Assembly (NCBI GenBank): GCA_903911355.1 | Contig: CAIWDD010000040.1 | Coordinates: 1-64,000, forward strand | DNA: 64,000 nucleotides | Direction: 5' to 3' | From: an uncultured Nodularia sp. | GTDB taxonomy: Bacteria > Cyanobacteriota > Cyanobacteriia > Cyanobacteriales > Nostocaceae | In this document: positions 17,141 to 26,717 of the stretch, in pieces | Layout of the letters: each line of letters starts with the position of its first letter | How positions within the stretch are numbered: position 1 is the stretch's first letter | Translations under genes and position numbers: made by a program | Notes under the pieces: model-generated | The model's input: only the letters and a program-made list of their open reading frames with translations | Told to the model about the DNA's origin: nothing | Databases searched by the model: none

Positions 17141-19330
17141 TTAAGTACCAATAATACCGCCGTCATTCTTGGTAATTACCACGGTAGCGGAACGGGGGCG
17201 ACCCGATGGGCCATGACCTTGACTATGTGGCCAGTTGCTAACCTTGTTGGGTTCTGCAATGGTACCACTATCACCTGGGTGCTGAATATTGATAAACATG
17301 GTTCTATGATCCGGTGTAGTAGTTACACCAGTGACTTCACACTCGGTGGGACTGGTAAGGAAAAGCTTGATCTGTCTAGGATCATTAGGGTTAGCACATA
17401 ACATGGTGTTACTACCAATGTTAACTAAATTACCAGTACCATCACCGGCGTGGTCAGTTTGAATCCACAGACGACCATAATAGTCAAACCACAGACCATC
17501 CGGTGAACTAAAGTCATCACCGTTAATATTACCCACCAGATTAGCTTCAGTTCTTTGGCTATCACCAGCTAAGACATAAATATCCCAGGTAAAGGTGGTA
17601 GCTGCAACGCTGCGTCCAGTCTCCCGCCAACGGATAATGTGACCGTAACGATTATCTGGTCGGGGGTTAGCCGCATCCACAGGAGGACGAGCAGAACCTC
17701 CGGGAGTTGTGCCATCTGGATTATTCACCGATGGGGTTCCTGTACCGCGACGAGAGTTGTTAGTCAATGTGCAGTAAACTTCTACTTCATTGAATTCACC
17801 AATACGAGGACGCACAGCAATCCACTCTGGGCGGTCCATCATAGTAGCGCCAACTCTATCTGCAGCCTGTCTGGTTTTAATCAGCACTTCTGCTTGGTTA
17901 TTAAATCCATTTTCCGGTGTAAGTCCCCGTTGACCCCACACTAAAGGTAGCCATTCACCAGTACCATTGTCATTGAACTTGGCAACGTAGAGAGTACCCT
18001 GGTCAAGGAGATCACGGTTATTGGCACGTACTTGAGGATCGTAGGTACGAGAACAAACGAACTTATAGATATATTCGTTGACATTATCGTCACCTGTATA
18101 GAAAGCTAGACGATTGTTGTCATCAACAACATATTGAGCGCTCTCGTGTCTGATGCGACCCATGGAGGTACGCTTAACTGGCTTGCTGTTGGGTTCGTAG
18201 GGGTCAATTTCCACTATCCAGCCGAATAAATGGGGTTCTAGGGGATTATTAAAAGCGTCAAAGCGGGGATCAACCTCAGCCCAGCGATAGTAGCTAGAGG
18301 CTGCGGGGATACCATAACGTCTTTGTCCATTGATGATATCAGCCTTTTTAGCCTCCAGACCTGGAATATTAACTATATCCGCAGTTTGCCCAGATCCAAA
18401 TGTGCTGTTAGCGAAATAACCTTGGAAGTTCTCTTCACAGGTGAGGTAAGTACCCCAGGGTGTAATGCCATGGGCGCAGTTGTTGAGAGTACCATAGGCA
18501 GTGAAACCGTCATTCACCCCAATTTCAACTGATCCATTAGGTTGAATGGAGAATTTCTTAGACCTCATCAACGCATCGCCAGCCGCAGGCCCAGAAACCC
18601 GCATTTCCGTATTGACAGTAATGCGGCGACCATAGCGGGAATTGCGATCAACACTCCAACCACCCCCAAATCTATCCTTAGATACCTCTAGGATGGATAC
18701 ACCATGAGCAGCCTGAGATTTTCTGGCTTTCTCAATGGTCATTACAGTATTACCGTCAGTATGCAAGAAGTGTTCTTGAGTATACTCATGGTTAACACAC
18801 AGTATTCCCCTACGATTGAAAGCCTGACCTTGTACAGGGACATCTAACCCCGATGTCTTGTTGTAATAGCTTTTTCCTGGTAGAGGGAAAAAGTGCATCC
18901 CGTCATGGTTTTCCCCCATTTGTTTTTCTTGGGCTGCTGCACCTTGAGAAGCATCGGGTAGCCAATCAGGGGCACCAGGCATGATGGGGTCTCCCCAAGC
19001 CGCTAAAATCCGCGCTGTGTAACCAGGGGGAACACTAACTAAATCTTTCTCTAACAGTCCAGTTTCTGCGTTGCGCAGATTTGGTTCAATACTTTGGAAT
19101 CCTATACCAGCAAAGCCAAGCCCAGCAGGTACTGTGGATGTGGAAGCAGTTGCTGTTTGCAGCAAGCCGCTGACGGTAGTATCACCCAAAACTGCCAATA
19201 TAGATGTACTAGCTGCTGTCACCACAAAGCGCCGGCGCTTCATGCTTACCCGTCCAATTACGTCGAGAATTGACTCATTACCGGATGGGTTGATGGTTAT
19301 GTTGTTCTTCGGATGAAGATGACTTTTCAT
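17141..19330 (-). CDS. phoX: PhoX-family (DUF839) phosphatase, Tat-exported
   Basis: A 729-residue protein of the PhoX alkaline phosphatase family (calcium/iron enzymes that release phosphate from organic esters outside the cytoplasm). The N-terminus has the long extension typical of the family, then a twin-arginine signal (MKRRRFVVTAAST) and a hydrophobic stretch. The mature part shows NHDGMHFFPLPG, LCVNHEYTQEHF, NNCAHGITPWGTYLTCEENF, GRIRHESAQYVVD, SPDGLWFDYYGRLWIQTD and VTGVTTTPDHRTMFINIQHPG, all usual DUF839 blocks. Length is normal. An array matching the Pho-box consensus lies ~205-230 bases upstream, suggesting control by phosphate starvation (SphS-SphR). It has its own terminator. Confidence 0.88.
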   Translation of the reverse strand: MKSHLHPKNNITINPSGNESILDVIGRVSMKRRRFVVTAASTSILAVLGDTTVSGLLQTATASTSTVPAGLGFAGIGFQSIEPNLRNAETGLLEKDLVSVPPGYTARILAAWGDPIMPGAPDWLPDASQGAAAQEKQMGENHDGMHFFPLPGKSYYNKTSGLDVPVQGQAFNRRGILCVNHEYTQEHFLHTDGNTVMTIEKARKSQAAHGVSILEVSKDRFGGGWSVDRNSRYGRRITVNTEMRVSGPAAGDALMRSKKFSIQPNGSVEIGVNDGFTAYGTLNNCAHGITPWGTYLTCEENFQGYFANSTFGSGQTADIVNIPGLEAKKADIINGQRRYGIPAASSYYRWAEVDPRFDAFNNPLEPHLFGWIVEIDPYEPNSKPVKRTSMGRIRHESAQYVVDDNNRLAFYTGDDNVNEYIYKFVCSRTYDPQVRANNRDLLDQGTLYVAKFNDNGTGEWLPLVWGQRGLTPENGFNNQAEVLIKTRQAADRVGATMMDRPEWIAVRPRIGEFNEVEVYCTLTNNSRRGTGTPSVNNPDGTTPGGSARPPVDAANPRPDNRYGHIIRWRETGRSVAATTFTWDIYVLAGDSQRTEANLVGNINGDDFSSPDGLWFDYYGRLWIQTDHAGDGTGNLVNIGSNTMLCANPNDPRQIKLFLTSPTECEVTGVTTTPDHRTMFINIQHPGDSGTIAEPNKVSNWPHSQGHGPSGRPRSATVVITKNDGGIIGT

Positions 19331-20024
19331 TTATAGTGACTCCGTTTAATCTTTATAACCAAAGCAATTTAGTTCGCACACTCAAACAAGACTTGAAGGG
19401 GATAATTGCAATATCCATTGAGTGGTTTTTACTCTTGTGATAACCAATTACCCATAGGTGAGGAAATTGGAAAATCAGATATTTTTCTGACTGAACATAA
19501 ACACCAATATTTTGTCCTCAATTTATGTAATAAAGATTAAAATATGGTTATAACCTGATTAATTTAAGTTTATTCAGTAGCTTTATTTGAGAATAATTAT
19601 GTTTTTTTAATAAAATAAAACACTGCTATGACAGCAGCTAAATTTCAGCTATAGGCTTATAAATTAGCTATTTAACTTTGGTTGACATTTATCTAAATTG
19701 ATGATTTTTCCTACCTTATTAAAAATAGTTCTCATTTTATTTTGAATAATAAACATTTCATTTATTCAGATATATCTTGATTAAGAATAATTTTTGTGCA
19801 TAGAAAAATACTCTAAATAAATTAGTAAAATTATTCTATAAACTGCTAAAACTATACTTGATTTATTATTTAATTTATGATCTGGAGTAACTAGGCAAAA
19901 CTGTGTGAATCCAACTCAACACCCCTATAAACACCAGTAATCAAAAATGACTGCTCTATTTTTGATTAAAGTCAGGGGCTAGCTCGCCGCAGTTATCTTG
20001 GTCTGTTGTTGTCTTATCCTGGAG
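19331..20024. other. Long AT-rich divergent intergenic region
   Basis: Nearly 700 AT-rich bases between phoX and the glycosyltransferase gene. Apart from the candidate Pho box at 19534-19563 I see no ORF, RNA or repeat. The untranslated leader of phoX would be ~200 bases if the box is functional. Confidence 0.5.
19534..19563 (-). promoter_or_regulatory. Candidate Pho box upstream of phoX
   Basis: Read on the minus strand, three 8-bp units are separated by exactly 3 bases: ATTAATCA-GGT-TATAACCA-TAT-TTTAATCT. The published cyanobacterial Pho-box unit is PyTTAAPyPy(T/A), usually in three or more copies 3 bases apart. The third unit matches fully and the first two each differ at one base. A TACATAAAT stretch just downstream may be the -10 region. 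Confidence 0.55.
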
Positions 20025-21005
20025 ATGGGTAATTCTGTTGTGGGTGAGACTGTGTTTTTCAGTGTTGTTATACCGACTTATAATCGCCGACCAATTCTAG
20101 AAAAGTGCCTCCGCGCTTTGGAGGTGCAAGAGTTGAGTGGATCAAGTGCATACGAAGTTGTTTTAGTAGATGATGGCTCTACTGATGGCACATTGGACTG
20201 GTTGAAAGCACATAAGGAAGAATTTCCCCATGTGCGATGGTTTGAGCAAGACCACGCCGGCCCCGCGGCGGCTCGGAATTTGGGGATTTCCCAAGCACGG
20301 GGAGATATCATAGTTTTTATTGACAGTGATTTGGTGGTGGTGAAGAATTTTCTGCAAGCCCATGGGGAGGCGCTGGTGCAGGGGCGCAAAAAACTAGGAA
20401 GCGATCGGGAAAGGCTACAGGAAGCAGATGGCTTTTTTACATATGGTGCAGTAATTAATACTTGCAATTTCCATGAACCCACGGCTGAACCCTATAAAAT
20501 CACAGATTTTTCTGCGGCTTTTTTTGCTACAGGTAACGTAGCCATCCCCAAGCATTGGCTAGAGAAGGCGGGAATGTTCGATAATAGCTTCCAACTGTAT
20601 GGTTGGGAAGATTTAGAATTAGGTGTGAGACTGAAAAAATTGGGGCTAAAACTAATTAAATGTCCAGCAGCAGTGGGCTATCATTGGCATCCACCATTTA
20701 ACTTAGAACAAATTCCCCGTTTGATTGACCAAGAAATTCAACGCGGACGCATGGGAGTTTTATTTTATCAAAAGCATCCCTGTTGGGAAGTACGCATGAT
20801 GATTCAAATGACCTGGTTACATCGTTTACTGTGGGGTATTCTCTCCCTGAATGGCTTACTGAATGAGCGGACTATGGCGCCTTTGTTACGGTGGCTAATT
20901 AACTTAGGTAAACCCCAGTTAGCCTTGGAAGTTGCCCGAATTTTCCTTAATTGGTACAACGTCAAGGGAGTTTATGCTGCTTACGCCCAAGTCAGAAACC
21001 AGTAA
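20025..21005 (+). CDS. Family 2 glycosyltransferase
   Basis: A 326-residue GT-A-fold glycosyltransferase. It opens with SVVIPTYNRRPILEKCLRAL, followed by VLVDDGSTDGT, the acceptor region GPAAARNLGISQARGDII and the metal-binding FIDSDLVVV (DxD type). GWEDLELGVRLKKLG near residue 200 is the catalytic-base (ED) region. The C-terminal third is amphipathic and may touch the membrane. I use the ATG at 20025; an in-frame TTG at 19998 would add nine residues. Sugar donor and acceptor are unknown. Confidence 0.9.
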   Translation: MGNSVVGETVFFSVVIPTYNRRPILEKCLRALEVQELSGSSAYEVVLVDDGSTDGTLDWLKAHKEEFPHVRWFEQDHAGPAAARNLGISQARGDIIVFIDSDLVVVKNFLQAHGEALVQGRKKLGSDRERLQEADGFFTYGAVINTCNFHEPTAEPYKITDFSAAFFATGNVAIPKHWLEKAGMFDNSFQLYGWEDLELGVRLKKLGLKLIKCPAAVGYHWHPPFNLEQIPRLIDQEIQRGRMGVLFYQKHPCWEVRMMIQMTWLHRLLWGILSLNGLLNERTMAPLLRWLINLGKPQLALEVARIFLNWYNVKGVYAAYAQVRNQ

Positions 21006-21072
21006 AATTGAGTTGAAATAGTACATTTATTGTGATATGCTCGGAGGGTTGTCTAAACTCGCACATCCAGTA

Positions 21073-21126
21073 ATTCGGGTGTTTCCTCACCAGGGAAATA
21101 CAACTGGGTGGAGGTTTAACCCGAAT
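21073..21126 (+). promoter_or_regulatory. Structured leader of rpsB (possible S2 autoregulation site)
   Basis: A perfect 8-bp long-range pairing (ATTCGGGT at 21073-21080, ACCCGAAT at 21119-21126) encloses a second hairpin (TTTCC...GGAAA). The 3' arm ends right before the AGGAG ribosome site of rpsB, so pairing could affect initiation. Ribosomal protein S2 regulates its own mRNA leader in other bacteria; that it does here is inference. Confidence 0.45.
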
Positions 21127-21140
21127 AGGAGTAAAAAAAT

Positions 21141-21923
21141 ATGCCAGTAGTTTCATTGGCTCAAATGATGGAGTCAGGGGTACATTTTGGGCATCAAACC
21201 CGGCGTTGGAACCCAAAAATGTCTCCCTACATTTATACTTCCCGCAATGGCGTACACATCATTGACTTGGTGCAAACTGCCCAGTTGATGGAAGATGCCT
21301 ATAGCTATATGCGATCGCAGTCTGAACAAGGTAAGAAATTCCTGTTCGTTGGGACAAAACGCCAAGCAGCCGGAATCGTTGCCCAAGAAGCGGCACGTTG
21401 TGGCTCTTTCTACATTAATCAGCGTTGGTTGGGTGGAATGCTGACCAATTGGGCAACCATCAAAACCAGAGCAGACCGTCTCAAAGATTTGGAACGCCGG
21501 GAAGAAAACGGCGCTCTAGATTTACTACCCAAAAAAGAAGCTTCTATGTTACGTCGCGAGATGGTGAAGCTTCAGAAATACCTGGGTGGGATTAAGAACA
21601 TGCGGAAAGTACCCGATGTGGTGGTGATTGTAGACCAACGGCGGGAATATAATGCAGTTCAAGAATGCCAAAAACTGGGACTGCCTATTGTGTCTATGTT
21701 AGATACAAACTGCGACCCAGACGTAGTAGATATTCCCATACCAGCTAACGATGATGCCATCAGATCAATTAAATTGATAGTGGGCAAATTGGCGGATGCA
21801 ATTTATGAAGGTCGTCACGGTCAGCTAGAAACTGACGAATACGAAGATTATGATGCTTCTGAGTATGACGAGGAGTACGAGGAGTACGAAGATCCTGACT
21901 CCACCTCTGACGACGAGGAATAA
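21141..21923 (+). CDS. rpsB: 30S ribosomal protein S2
   Basis: A 260-residue protein of the small subunit, needed for S1 docking. [20 protein letters not shown] at the start, [31 protein letters not shown] and the [15 protein letters not shown] block are diagnostic. The C-terminal ~35 residues are a strongly acidic Asp/Glu/Tyr tail, as in other cyanobacterial S2. It is followed by tsf, the near-universal partner, after 256 bases that contain a repeat. Confidence 0.97.
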   Translation: MPVVSLAQMMESGVHFGHQTRRWNPKMSPYIYTSRNGVHIIDLVQTAQLMEDAYSYMRSQSEQGKKFLFVGTKRQAAGIVAQEAARCGSFYINQRWLGGMLTNWATIKTRADRLKDLERREENGALDLLPKKEASMLRREMVKLQKYLGGIKNMRKVPDVVVIVDQRREYNAVQECQKLGLPIVSMLDTNCDPDVVDIPIPANDDAIRSIKLIVGKLADAIYEGRHGQLETDEYEDYDASEYDEEYEEYEDPDSTSDDEE

Positions 21924-21976
21924 TCATCATCAATCAGCATCTGGCGTTGCTGAGTGTTCAAAGGGGAAGAAACAAG

Positions 21977-21994
21977 TATGGCTAAGGCCATGCT
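21977..21994 (+). repeat. Degenerate short dispersed repeat
   Basis: TATGGCTAAGGCCATGCT resembles the first half of the dispersed repeat consensus (TATGGCTAACGCCACGCT). It lies in the rpsB-tsf spacer and is a weak match with an otherwise local palindrome. Confidence 0.4.
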
Positions 21995-22018
21995 AATGAG
22001 AATAAGTATATTATGATT

Positions 22019-22062
22019 CCCCCTCCGCTTTTGAGGGGAGGGGGCGATGGGGGTGGGGTTCT
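22019..22062. repeat. GGGGAGGGG palindromic repeat in rpsB-tsf spacer
   Basis: A CCCCCTCC / GGAGGGGG hairpin is followed by a GGGGTGGGGTT segment. The same arrangement (CCCCTCCCC-loop-GGGGAGGG, then GGGTGGGGTC) occurs at ~34628-34668 and, inverted, near 5640-5680. It looks like a dispersed palindrome that could also attenuate tsf transcription. Confidence 0.6.
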
Positions 22063-22179
22063 TCTTTCACCATCTCTATCAGATTTCACAGCTTTTTCTT
22101 CCCCAGCCCTGAGTAATATAGAAATACTCAACACCCGTGAGCGATAACAACTCAAGGTAAAGTTAGGAATTAAGGCAAC

Positions 22180-23124
22180 ATGGCGGAAATATCGGCAAAA
22201 CTTGTCCAAGAGCTACGCCAAAAAACTGGTGCAGGCATGATGGACTGCAAAAAAGCCCTCAAAGAAAATGAAGGCGACATAGAAAAATCTATAGAATGGC
22301 TGCGACAAAAAGGCATTGCTTCGGCAGGGAAAAAAAGCGATCGCATTGCGGCAGAAGGTCTAGTAGAGACCTACATTCAACCCGGTGGTGAGGTTGGTGT
22401 ACTCATAGAAGTTAACTGCCAAACCGATTTCGTCGCCCGTAACGAAGCGTTTAAAGCTCTCGTGAAAAACCTAGCCCAGCAAGCAGCCACAGCTGATAGT
22501 GTAGAGTCTTTATTGACTCAGCCCTATCTTGAAGATCAAAGCGTCACGGTAGACCAGTTTATCAAGCAAACCATTGCCCAGCTTGGTGAAAATATCCAGG
22601 TACGTCGCTTTATCAATTTTGCCATCCCAGAAGGTAAAGAAGGTATCGTAGACAGCTACATTCACACTGGTGGTCGAGTTGGGGTTTTAGTAGAGCTTAA
22701 CGCCGAAACTGATTCAGCAGCTAAAAATGAAGAGTTTCAAACATTGGCGAAGAATGCTGCTATGCAAGTGGCTGCTTGTCCCAATGTTGAGTATGTTAGC
22801 ATCGAGGAAATCCCAGCGGAAATTGCTCAAAAGGAAAAGGCGATTGAAATGGGGCGGGATGATTTGGCTAATAAGCCGGATAACATCAAAGAGAAAATTG
22901 TTCAAGGTCGCATTGAGAAACGCCTGAAAGAAATGACTTTGTTGGATCAGCCTTTCATTCGCGACCAGGGTATTTCTGTGGAAGACTTGGTAAAACAAGT
23001 TAAAGGCAAAGTAGGGGAACCTATTAAGGTGAGTCGCTTTGTGCGCTACATCCTGGGTGAAGGTATTGAGAAGCAAGAAAGTAATTTTGCCGAAGAAGTT
23101 GCTGCACAAATGGGTGCTAAGTAA
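22180..23124 (+). CDS. tsf: Elongation factor Ts
   Basis: A 314-residue nucleotide-exchange factor of EF-Tu. The N-terminal UBA-like part [20 protein letters not shown] and the EF-Tu contact [10 protein letters not shown] are clear. There are two related core halves, the second containing [17 protein letters not shown], and a C-terminal segment [20 protein letters not shown]. The length fits cyanobacterial EF-Ts, which is longer than plastid-type fragments. A strong terminator follows the stop. Confidence 0.97.
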   Translation: MAEISAKLVQELRQKTGAGMMDCKKALKENEGDIEKSIEWLRQKGIASAGKKSDRIAAEGLVETYIQPGGEVGVLIEVNCQTDFVARNEAFKALVKNLAQQAATADSVESLLTQPYLEDQSVTVDQFIKQTIAQLGENIQVRRFINFAIPEGKEGIVDSYIHTGGRVGVLVELNAETDSAAKNEEFQTLAKNAAMQVAACPNVEYVSIEEIPAEIAQKEKAIEMGRDDLANKPDNIKEKIVQGRIEKRLKEMTLLDQPFIRDQGISVEDLVKQVKGKVGEPIKVSRFVRYILGEGIEKQESNFAEEVAAQMGAK

Positions 23125-23173
23125 TTTTACTGGTGATTATGAGTTATTTTGATAACTCTTTGGTTGTGTAATA

Positions 23174-23209
23174 ACAGGTCAGTGATAATTAACTGGCCTG
23201 TGTTTTTTT
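23174..23209 (+). terminator. Rho-independent terminator of rpsB-tsf
   Basis: The 10-bp stem ACAGGTCAGT / ACTGGCCTGT (one G-U pair) has an 8-base loop and is followed by GTTTTTTT. It lies 49 bases past the tsf stop and is the clearest terminator in the window. Confidence 0.92.
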
Positions 23210-23273
23210 GGGGTAGTGGTGGGTTGTCGAAGTTAGCGGCTTGACCTAGGGTACACAGATAAGTAAGGAAGAT

Positions 23274-24134
23274 ATGACCAGAGCAATTGAGCTAATTGAA
23301 CGGGATATTACAGCTTTACAAGAGGCTATCCGGGCGATCGCCAGGTCGCTCCAAAATGCTTATGCTAGTTATTGTCATAGTTTGGGGACAGCTTGCACCA
23401 AGCAGTTGATTTTGGCAAGTTACTATCTATGTACTCAAGGGTATCCCGAAAAGTTTCTCAATTTATCCCTGAATCAGCGCCAAAAGTTGCAGCAAGGTAT
23501 CCGCAATTTGGGTGCCCAAGGTGCAGAGTTATTAAGTTCTTATCTCCAAGCTCAAGGGATAAGCTCTGATCAAGTAGATGAGGAAGTCAGGGAGATGTTA
23601 TCTGAGTCATCAGACTTACCTATGAGCAATGTAACTAAAAAAAATTCCCCGCCTGATTTATCCAACCCCATGGAAATATTAGAATGGCAAGAGAGCATAG
23701 AAGAATTCATCCAAGGTGTCCTGAAAAATATCTCCCGTGAGACAAATCTTTTATTACAAAAATTTTGTATTATAAGCGAAAAAATACCGGAGCCTCTTTT
23801 AGAAGCAGCTGCGGCTGTTATGGAACCAAATGCCACGCTATCGCTATCAGAAGCATCTGCTCAGGTTATACCAGGGCTACCCAACCTGTTAAACTTGGTG
23901 GTGGAAATTGAAAATGAACAAAGTCCGGAAAACTCAAAACTCACACAGGTTATGGCGATTAATCTCCGATTGGCAGAAATGGAATTTGCTGATCCAAAAC
24001 TTTCATCTGATCGTAAACAAATTCGCCATATTCTAGTTCAACTTCAGAGCGTAGGACGAGATTATCAAAAAAAGCAACGGGAGCGCTCAGTTGCTCAAGC
24101 TGAGTCTGCATGGCGCGCGAGTTGGTTTGAGTAG
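23274..24134 (+). CDS. Conserved helical protein, unknown
   Basis: A 286-residue soluble, mostly helical protein that I cannot assign. The first ~100 residues are the best ordered (LIERDITALQEAIRAIARSL, CTKQLILASYYLCTQGYPE, RQKLQQGIRNLGAQGAELL). A Ser/Pro/Asp-rich linker follows, then a second helical region. Residues around 186-194 (NATLSLSEA) are encoded by a copy of the short dispersed repeat (23831-23848). The gene lies between tsf and recG in the same direction, 40 bases before recG, so co-transcription with recG is likely. Confidence 0.55.
   Translation: MTRAIELIERDITALQEAIRAIARSLQNAYASYCHSLGTACTKQLILASYYLCTQGYPEKFLNLSLNQRQKLQQGIRNLGAQGAELLSSYLQAQGISSDQVDEEVREMLSESSDLPMSNVTKKNSPPDLSNPMEILEWQESIEEFIQGVLKNISRETNLLLQKFCIISEKIPEPLLEAAAAVMEPNATLSLSEASAQVIPGLPNLLNLVVEIENEQSPENSKLTQVMAINLRLAEMEFADPKLSSDRKQIRHILVQLQSVGRDYQKKQRERSVAQAESAWRASWFE
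23831..23848 (+). repeat. Short dispersed repeat inside a reading frame
   Basis: TGCCACGCTATCGCTATC matches the 3' two thirds of the dispersed repeat and is translated as part of NATLSLS within the unknown helical protein. Confidence 0.55.
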
Positions 24135-24161
24135 AGATATTCCCATTTACCCCATTCCCCA

Positions 24162-24189
24162 TGACCAGTGACCAATGACCAATGACCAA
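24162..24189 (+). repeat. Heptanucleotide tandem repeat (STRR type) spanning the recG start
   Basis: Four tandem heptamers TGACCAG/TGACCAA lie head to tail. The complement TTGGTCA matches one of the short tandemly repeated repetitive (STRR) families described for heterocystous cyanobacteria. The ATG of recG at 24175 lies inside the array. Confidence 0.8.
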
Positions 24190-26673
24190 CCAGATTGGGT
24201 AAGATTGCAGAAAGCCTTGGCAATAGAAGCAGACCAGGGCTTTACAGACTTGATGGGCAAACAATACCGCTTCAGTGAATTTCTGTGCTTGACTTTTGGG
24301 AAATTCCCCACAGTTTCGCCCTCTACGGAACAAACTACCACCCTATCGCCATCAGAACGTAGCCGTTGGGAAGAACTAGCGGCGAGGTTTGCTAATTATC
24401 CCCATCTGGAACTAGAGGAAAGACAGCACTTAGTGGCTGAAACTCGCCGGTATCTCTACCAACTACAGCAAGAACCAAAGGAAACTACCACACAGCCACA
24501 GCAGAAATACCAAAGCCAAAATCCTCAACCTAAAACCCCAATTGTAGCAGAGGTGTCTCGGCGTTTAGCGCCTAAGATTGACCAAAAACTCAGTGATTTA
24601 CCAGAAATAGGCATCCGCAATGCTGAAAAATTGGCAGCGCTGAATTTGTACACGGTGCGTGATTTACTTTACTACTATCCCCGTGACCACATTGACTATG
24701 GTCGTCAGGTGAATATCCGAGACTTACAGGGGGGTGAAACAGTTACCATAATTGCCAGCGTCAAGCGTTGTAACTGTTTTACTAGCCCCAAAAATAAGAA
24801 ATTATCGATTTTAGAATTAGTCCTCAAGGATAATACAGGCGAAATTAAAATTAGTCGCTTTGCTGCTGGTGCGCGTTTTGCTAGTCGCGGTTGGCAAGAA
24901 GGTTTAAAACGCCGCTACCCTGTGGGTAGTATTTTGGCGGCTTGCGGGTTGGTGAAGGAAAGTAAATATGGTTTGACTCTGGATAACCCAGAACTGGAAG
25001 TATTAGCGCATCCTGGGGATAGTATTGATTCTCTCACTATTGGCCGGGTAGTGCCCATTTATCCTCTCACTGAGGGTGTGGTGGCCAATACTGTCAGACA
25101 GGCGGTTAGGGCTACTTTGCCTGCTGTGGTTAATCTGAAAGACCCTTTACCTAAGGGGTTACGGGAAAAGTATGGTTTAATGGAGTTGAAGGATGCGATC
25201 GCTAATATCCATTTTCCTGATGACAGTGCCAGTTTACAAGTTGCCCGTCGTCGTCTAGTCTTTGATGAATTTTTCTACCTGCAACTGGGCTTACTACAAC
25301 GTCAGCAGCAAGCTAAGGCTATCCAAACTAGTGCTATTATCGCCCCTAAAGGTCAGCTAATTGAGAAGTTCTCGGAAATTCTGCCTTTTCAACTCACAGG
25401 GGCGCAGCAACGGGTAATTAATGATATTCTCAAGGATTTACAACAATCCACACCCATGAATCGTTTAGTACAGGGGGATGTGGGTTCGGGTAAAACTGTG
25501 GTAGCGGTAATTGCTATTTTGGCGGCGATTCAGTCCGGCTATCAAGCTGCGTTAATGGCTCCTACGGAGGTTTTAGCAGAACAGCATTATCGTAAGTTAG
25601 TTAGCTGGTTTAACTTGTTGCATTTACCAGTAGAATTACTCACAGGTTCCACTAAAATTCCTAAACGCCGGGAAATTCACTCGCAGCTAGGAACCGGTGA
25701 ATTACCTCTGTTGGTGGGGACTCACGCCTTAATTCAAGATACTGTTAACTTCCAGCACCTGGGGCTGGTGGTAATTGATGAACAGCACCGTTTTGGGGTG
25801 AAACAAAGGGCGCTGTTACAGCAAAAAGGTGAGCAACCCCATGTGTTAACTATGACGGCTACCCCCATTCCTCGGACTTTGGCATTAACTATACATGGGG
25901 ATATGAATGTTAGTCAGATTGATGAGTTACCACCGGGACGGCAAAAAATTCAGACTACTGTATTAACGGGTCAACAGCGCCGCCAAGCTTATGATTTAAT
26001 CCGCAGGGAAGTTGCCCAAGGAAGACAGGTGTATATAGTTTTACCAATTGTCGAAGAGTCGGAAAAGTTAGATTTGCGATCGGCGGTGGAGGAGCATCAA
26101 AAGTTACAGGAAACTGTTTTCCCAGACTTTCAGGTGGGATTGTTGCATGGTCGCATGAGTGCGGCACAAAAGGAAGCAGCAATTACTAAATTCCGCGATC
26201 GCCAAACCCAGATTTTAGTTTCTACCACCGTCGTAGAAGTGGGTGTGGATGTCCCTAATGCAACCGTTATGCTCATAGAAAATGCGGAGAGATTTGGCTT
26301 GTCACAACTGCACCAATTACGGGGGCGTGTGGGTCGGGGGGCAGCAAAGTCCTTTTGTTTGTTAATGAGTAGTTCTCGGTCTCCTGACGCTCAACAACGG
26401 TTAAAGGTGTTGGAACAGTCCCAAGATGGCTTTTTTATTGCGGAGATGGATATGCGGTTACGTGGACCCGGGGAAGTGCTGGGAACTCGTCAATCTGGTG
26501 TAGCTGATTTTACTTTAGCCAGCTTGGTGGAAGATGAGGAGGTTTTACTGTTAGCTAGACAAGCGGCGGAGAAGGTAATAGAGATAGATGTCACTCTGGA
26601 TCGTTGGGATCTGATGAAAGCTGAGTTGAAGTATCGCTATGAGCGGTTAATGGGTGGGGCGATTTTAACATAG
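24175..26673 (+). CDS. recG: ATP-dependent DNA helicase RecG
   Basis: An 832-residue branch-migrating helicase acting on stalled forks and Holliday junctions. A cyanobacterial N-terminal extension of ~140 residues precedes the wedge domain (LPEIGIRNAEKLAALNLYTV, then the OB-fold region GGETVTIIASVK). The helicase core has motif I GDVGSGKTVVA, motif II DEQHRFG (DEQH box), motif III TMTATPIPRTL and the TRG-region RFGLSQLHQLRGRVGRG. The C-terminal MDMRLRGPGEVLGTRQSG is diagnostic. The start codon falls within the tandem heptamer, which encodes MTNDQ. Confidence 0.96.
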   Translation: MTNDQPDWVRLQKALAIEADQGFTDLMGKQYRFSEFLCLTFGKFPTVSPSTEQTTTLSPSERSRWEELAARFANYPHLELEERQHLVAETRRYLYQLQQEPKETTTQPQQKYQSQNPQPKTPIVAEVSRRLAPKIDQKLSDLPEIGIRNAEKLAALNLYTVRDLLYYYPRDHIDYGRQVNIRDLQGGETVTIIASVKRCNCFTSPKNKKLSILELVLKDNTGEIKISRFAAGARFASRGWQEGLKRRYPVGSILAACGLVKESKYGLTLDNPELEVLAHPGDSIDSLTIGRVVPIYPLTEGVVANTVRQAVRATLPAVVNLKDPLPKGLREKYGLMELKDAIANIHFPDDSASLQVARRRLVFDEFFYLQLGLLQRQQQAKAIQTSAIIAPKGQLIEKFSEILPFQLTGAQQRVINDILKDLQQSTPMNRLVQGDVGSGKTVVAVIAILAAIQSGYQAALMAPTEVLAEQHYRKLVSWFNLLHLPVELLTGSTKIPKRREIHSQLGTGELPLLVGTHALIQDTVNFQHLGLVVIDEQHRFGVKQRALLQQKGEQPHVLTMTATPIPRTLALTIHGDMNVSQIDELPPGRQKIQTTVLTGQQRRQAYDLIRREVAQGRQVYIVLPIVEESEKLDLRSAVEEHQKLQETVFPDFQVGLLHGRMSAAQKEAAITKFRDRQTQILVSTTVVEVGVDVPNATVMLIENAERFGLSQLHQLRGRVGRGAAKSFCLLMSSSRSPDAQQRLKVLEQSQDGFFIAEMDMRLRGPGEVLGTRQSGVADFTLASLVEDEEVLLLARQAAEKVIEIDVTLDRWDLMKAELKYRYERLMGGAILT

Positions 26674-26717
26674 TATATTTGGGTACACTCTTATTTACCA
26701 AGACTGAATATAGCTTA

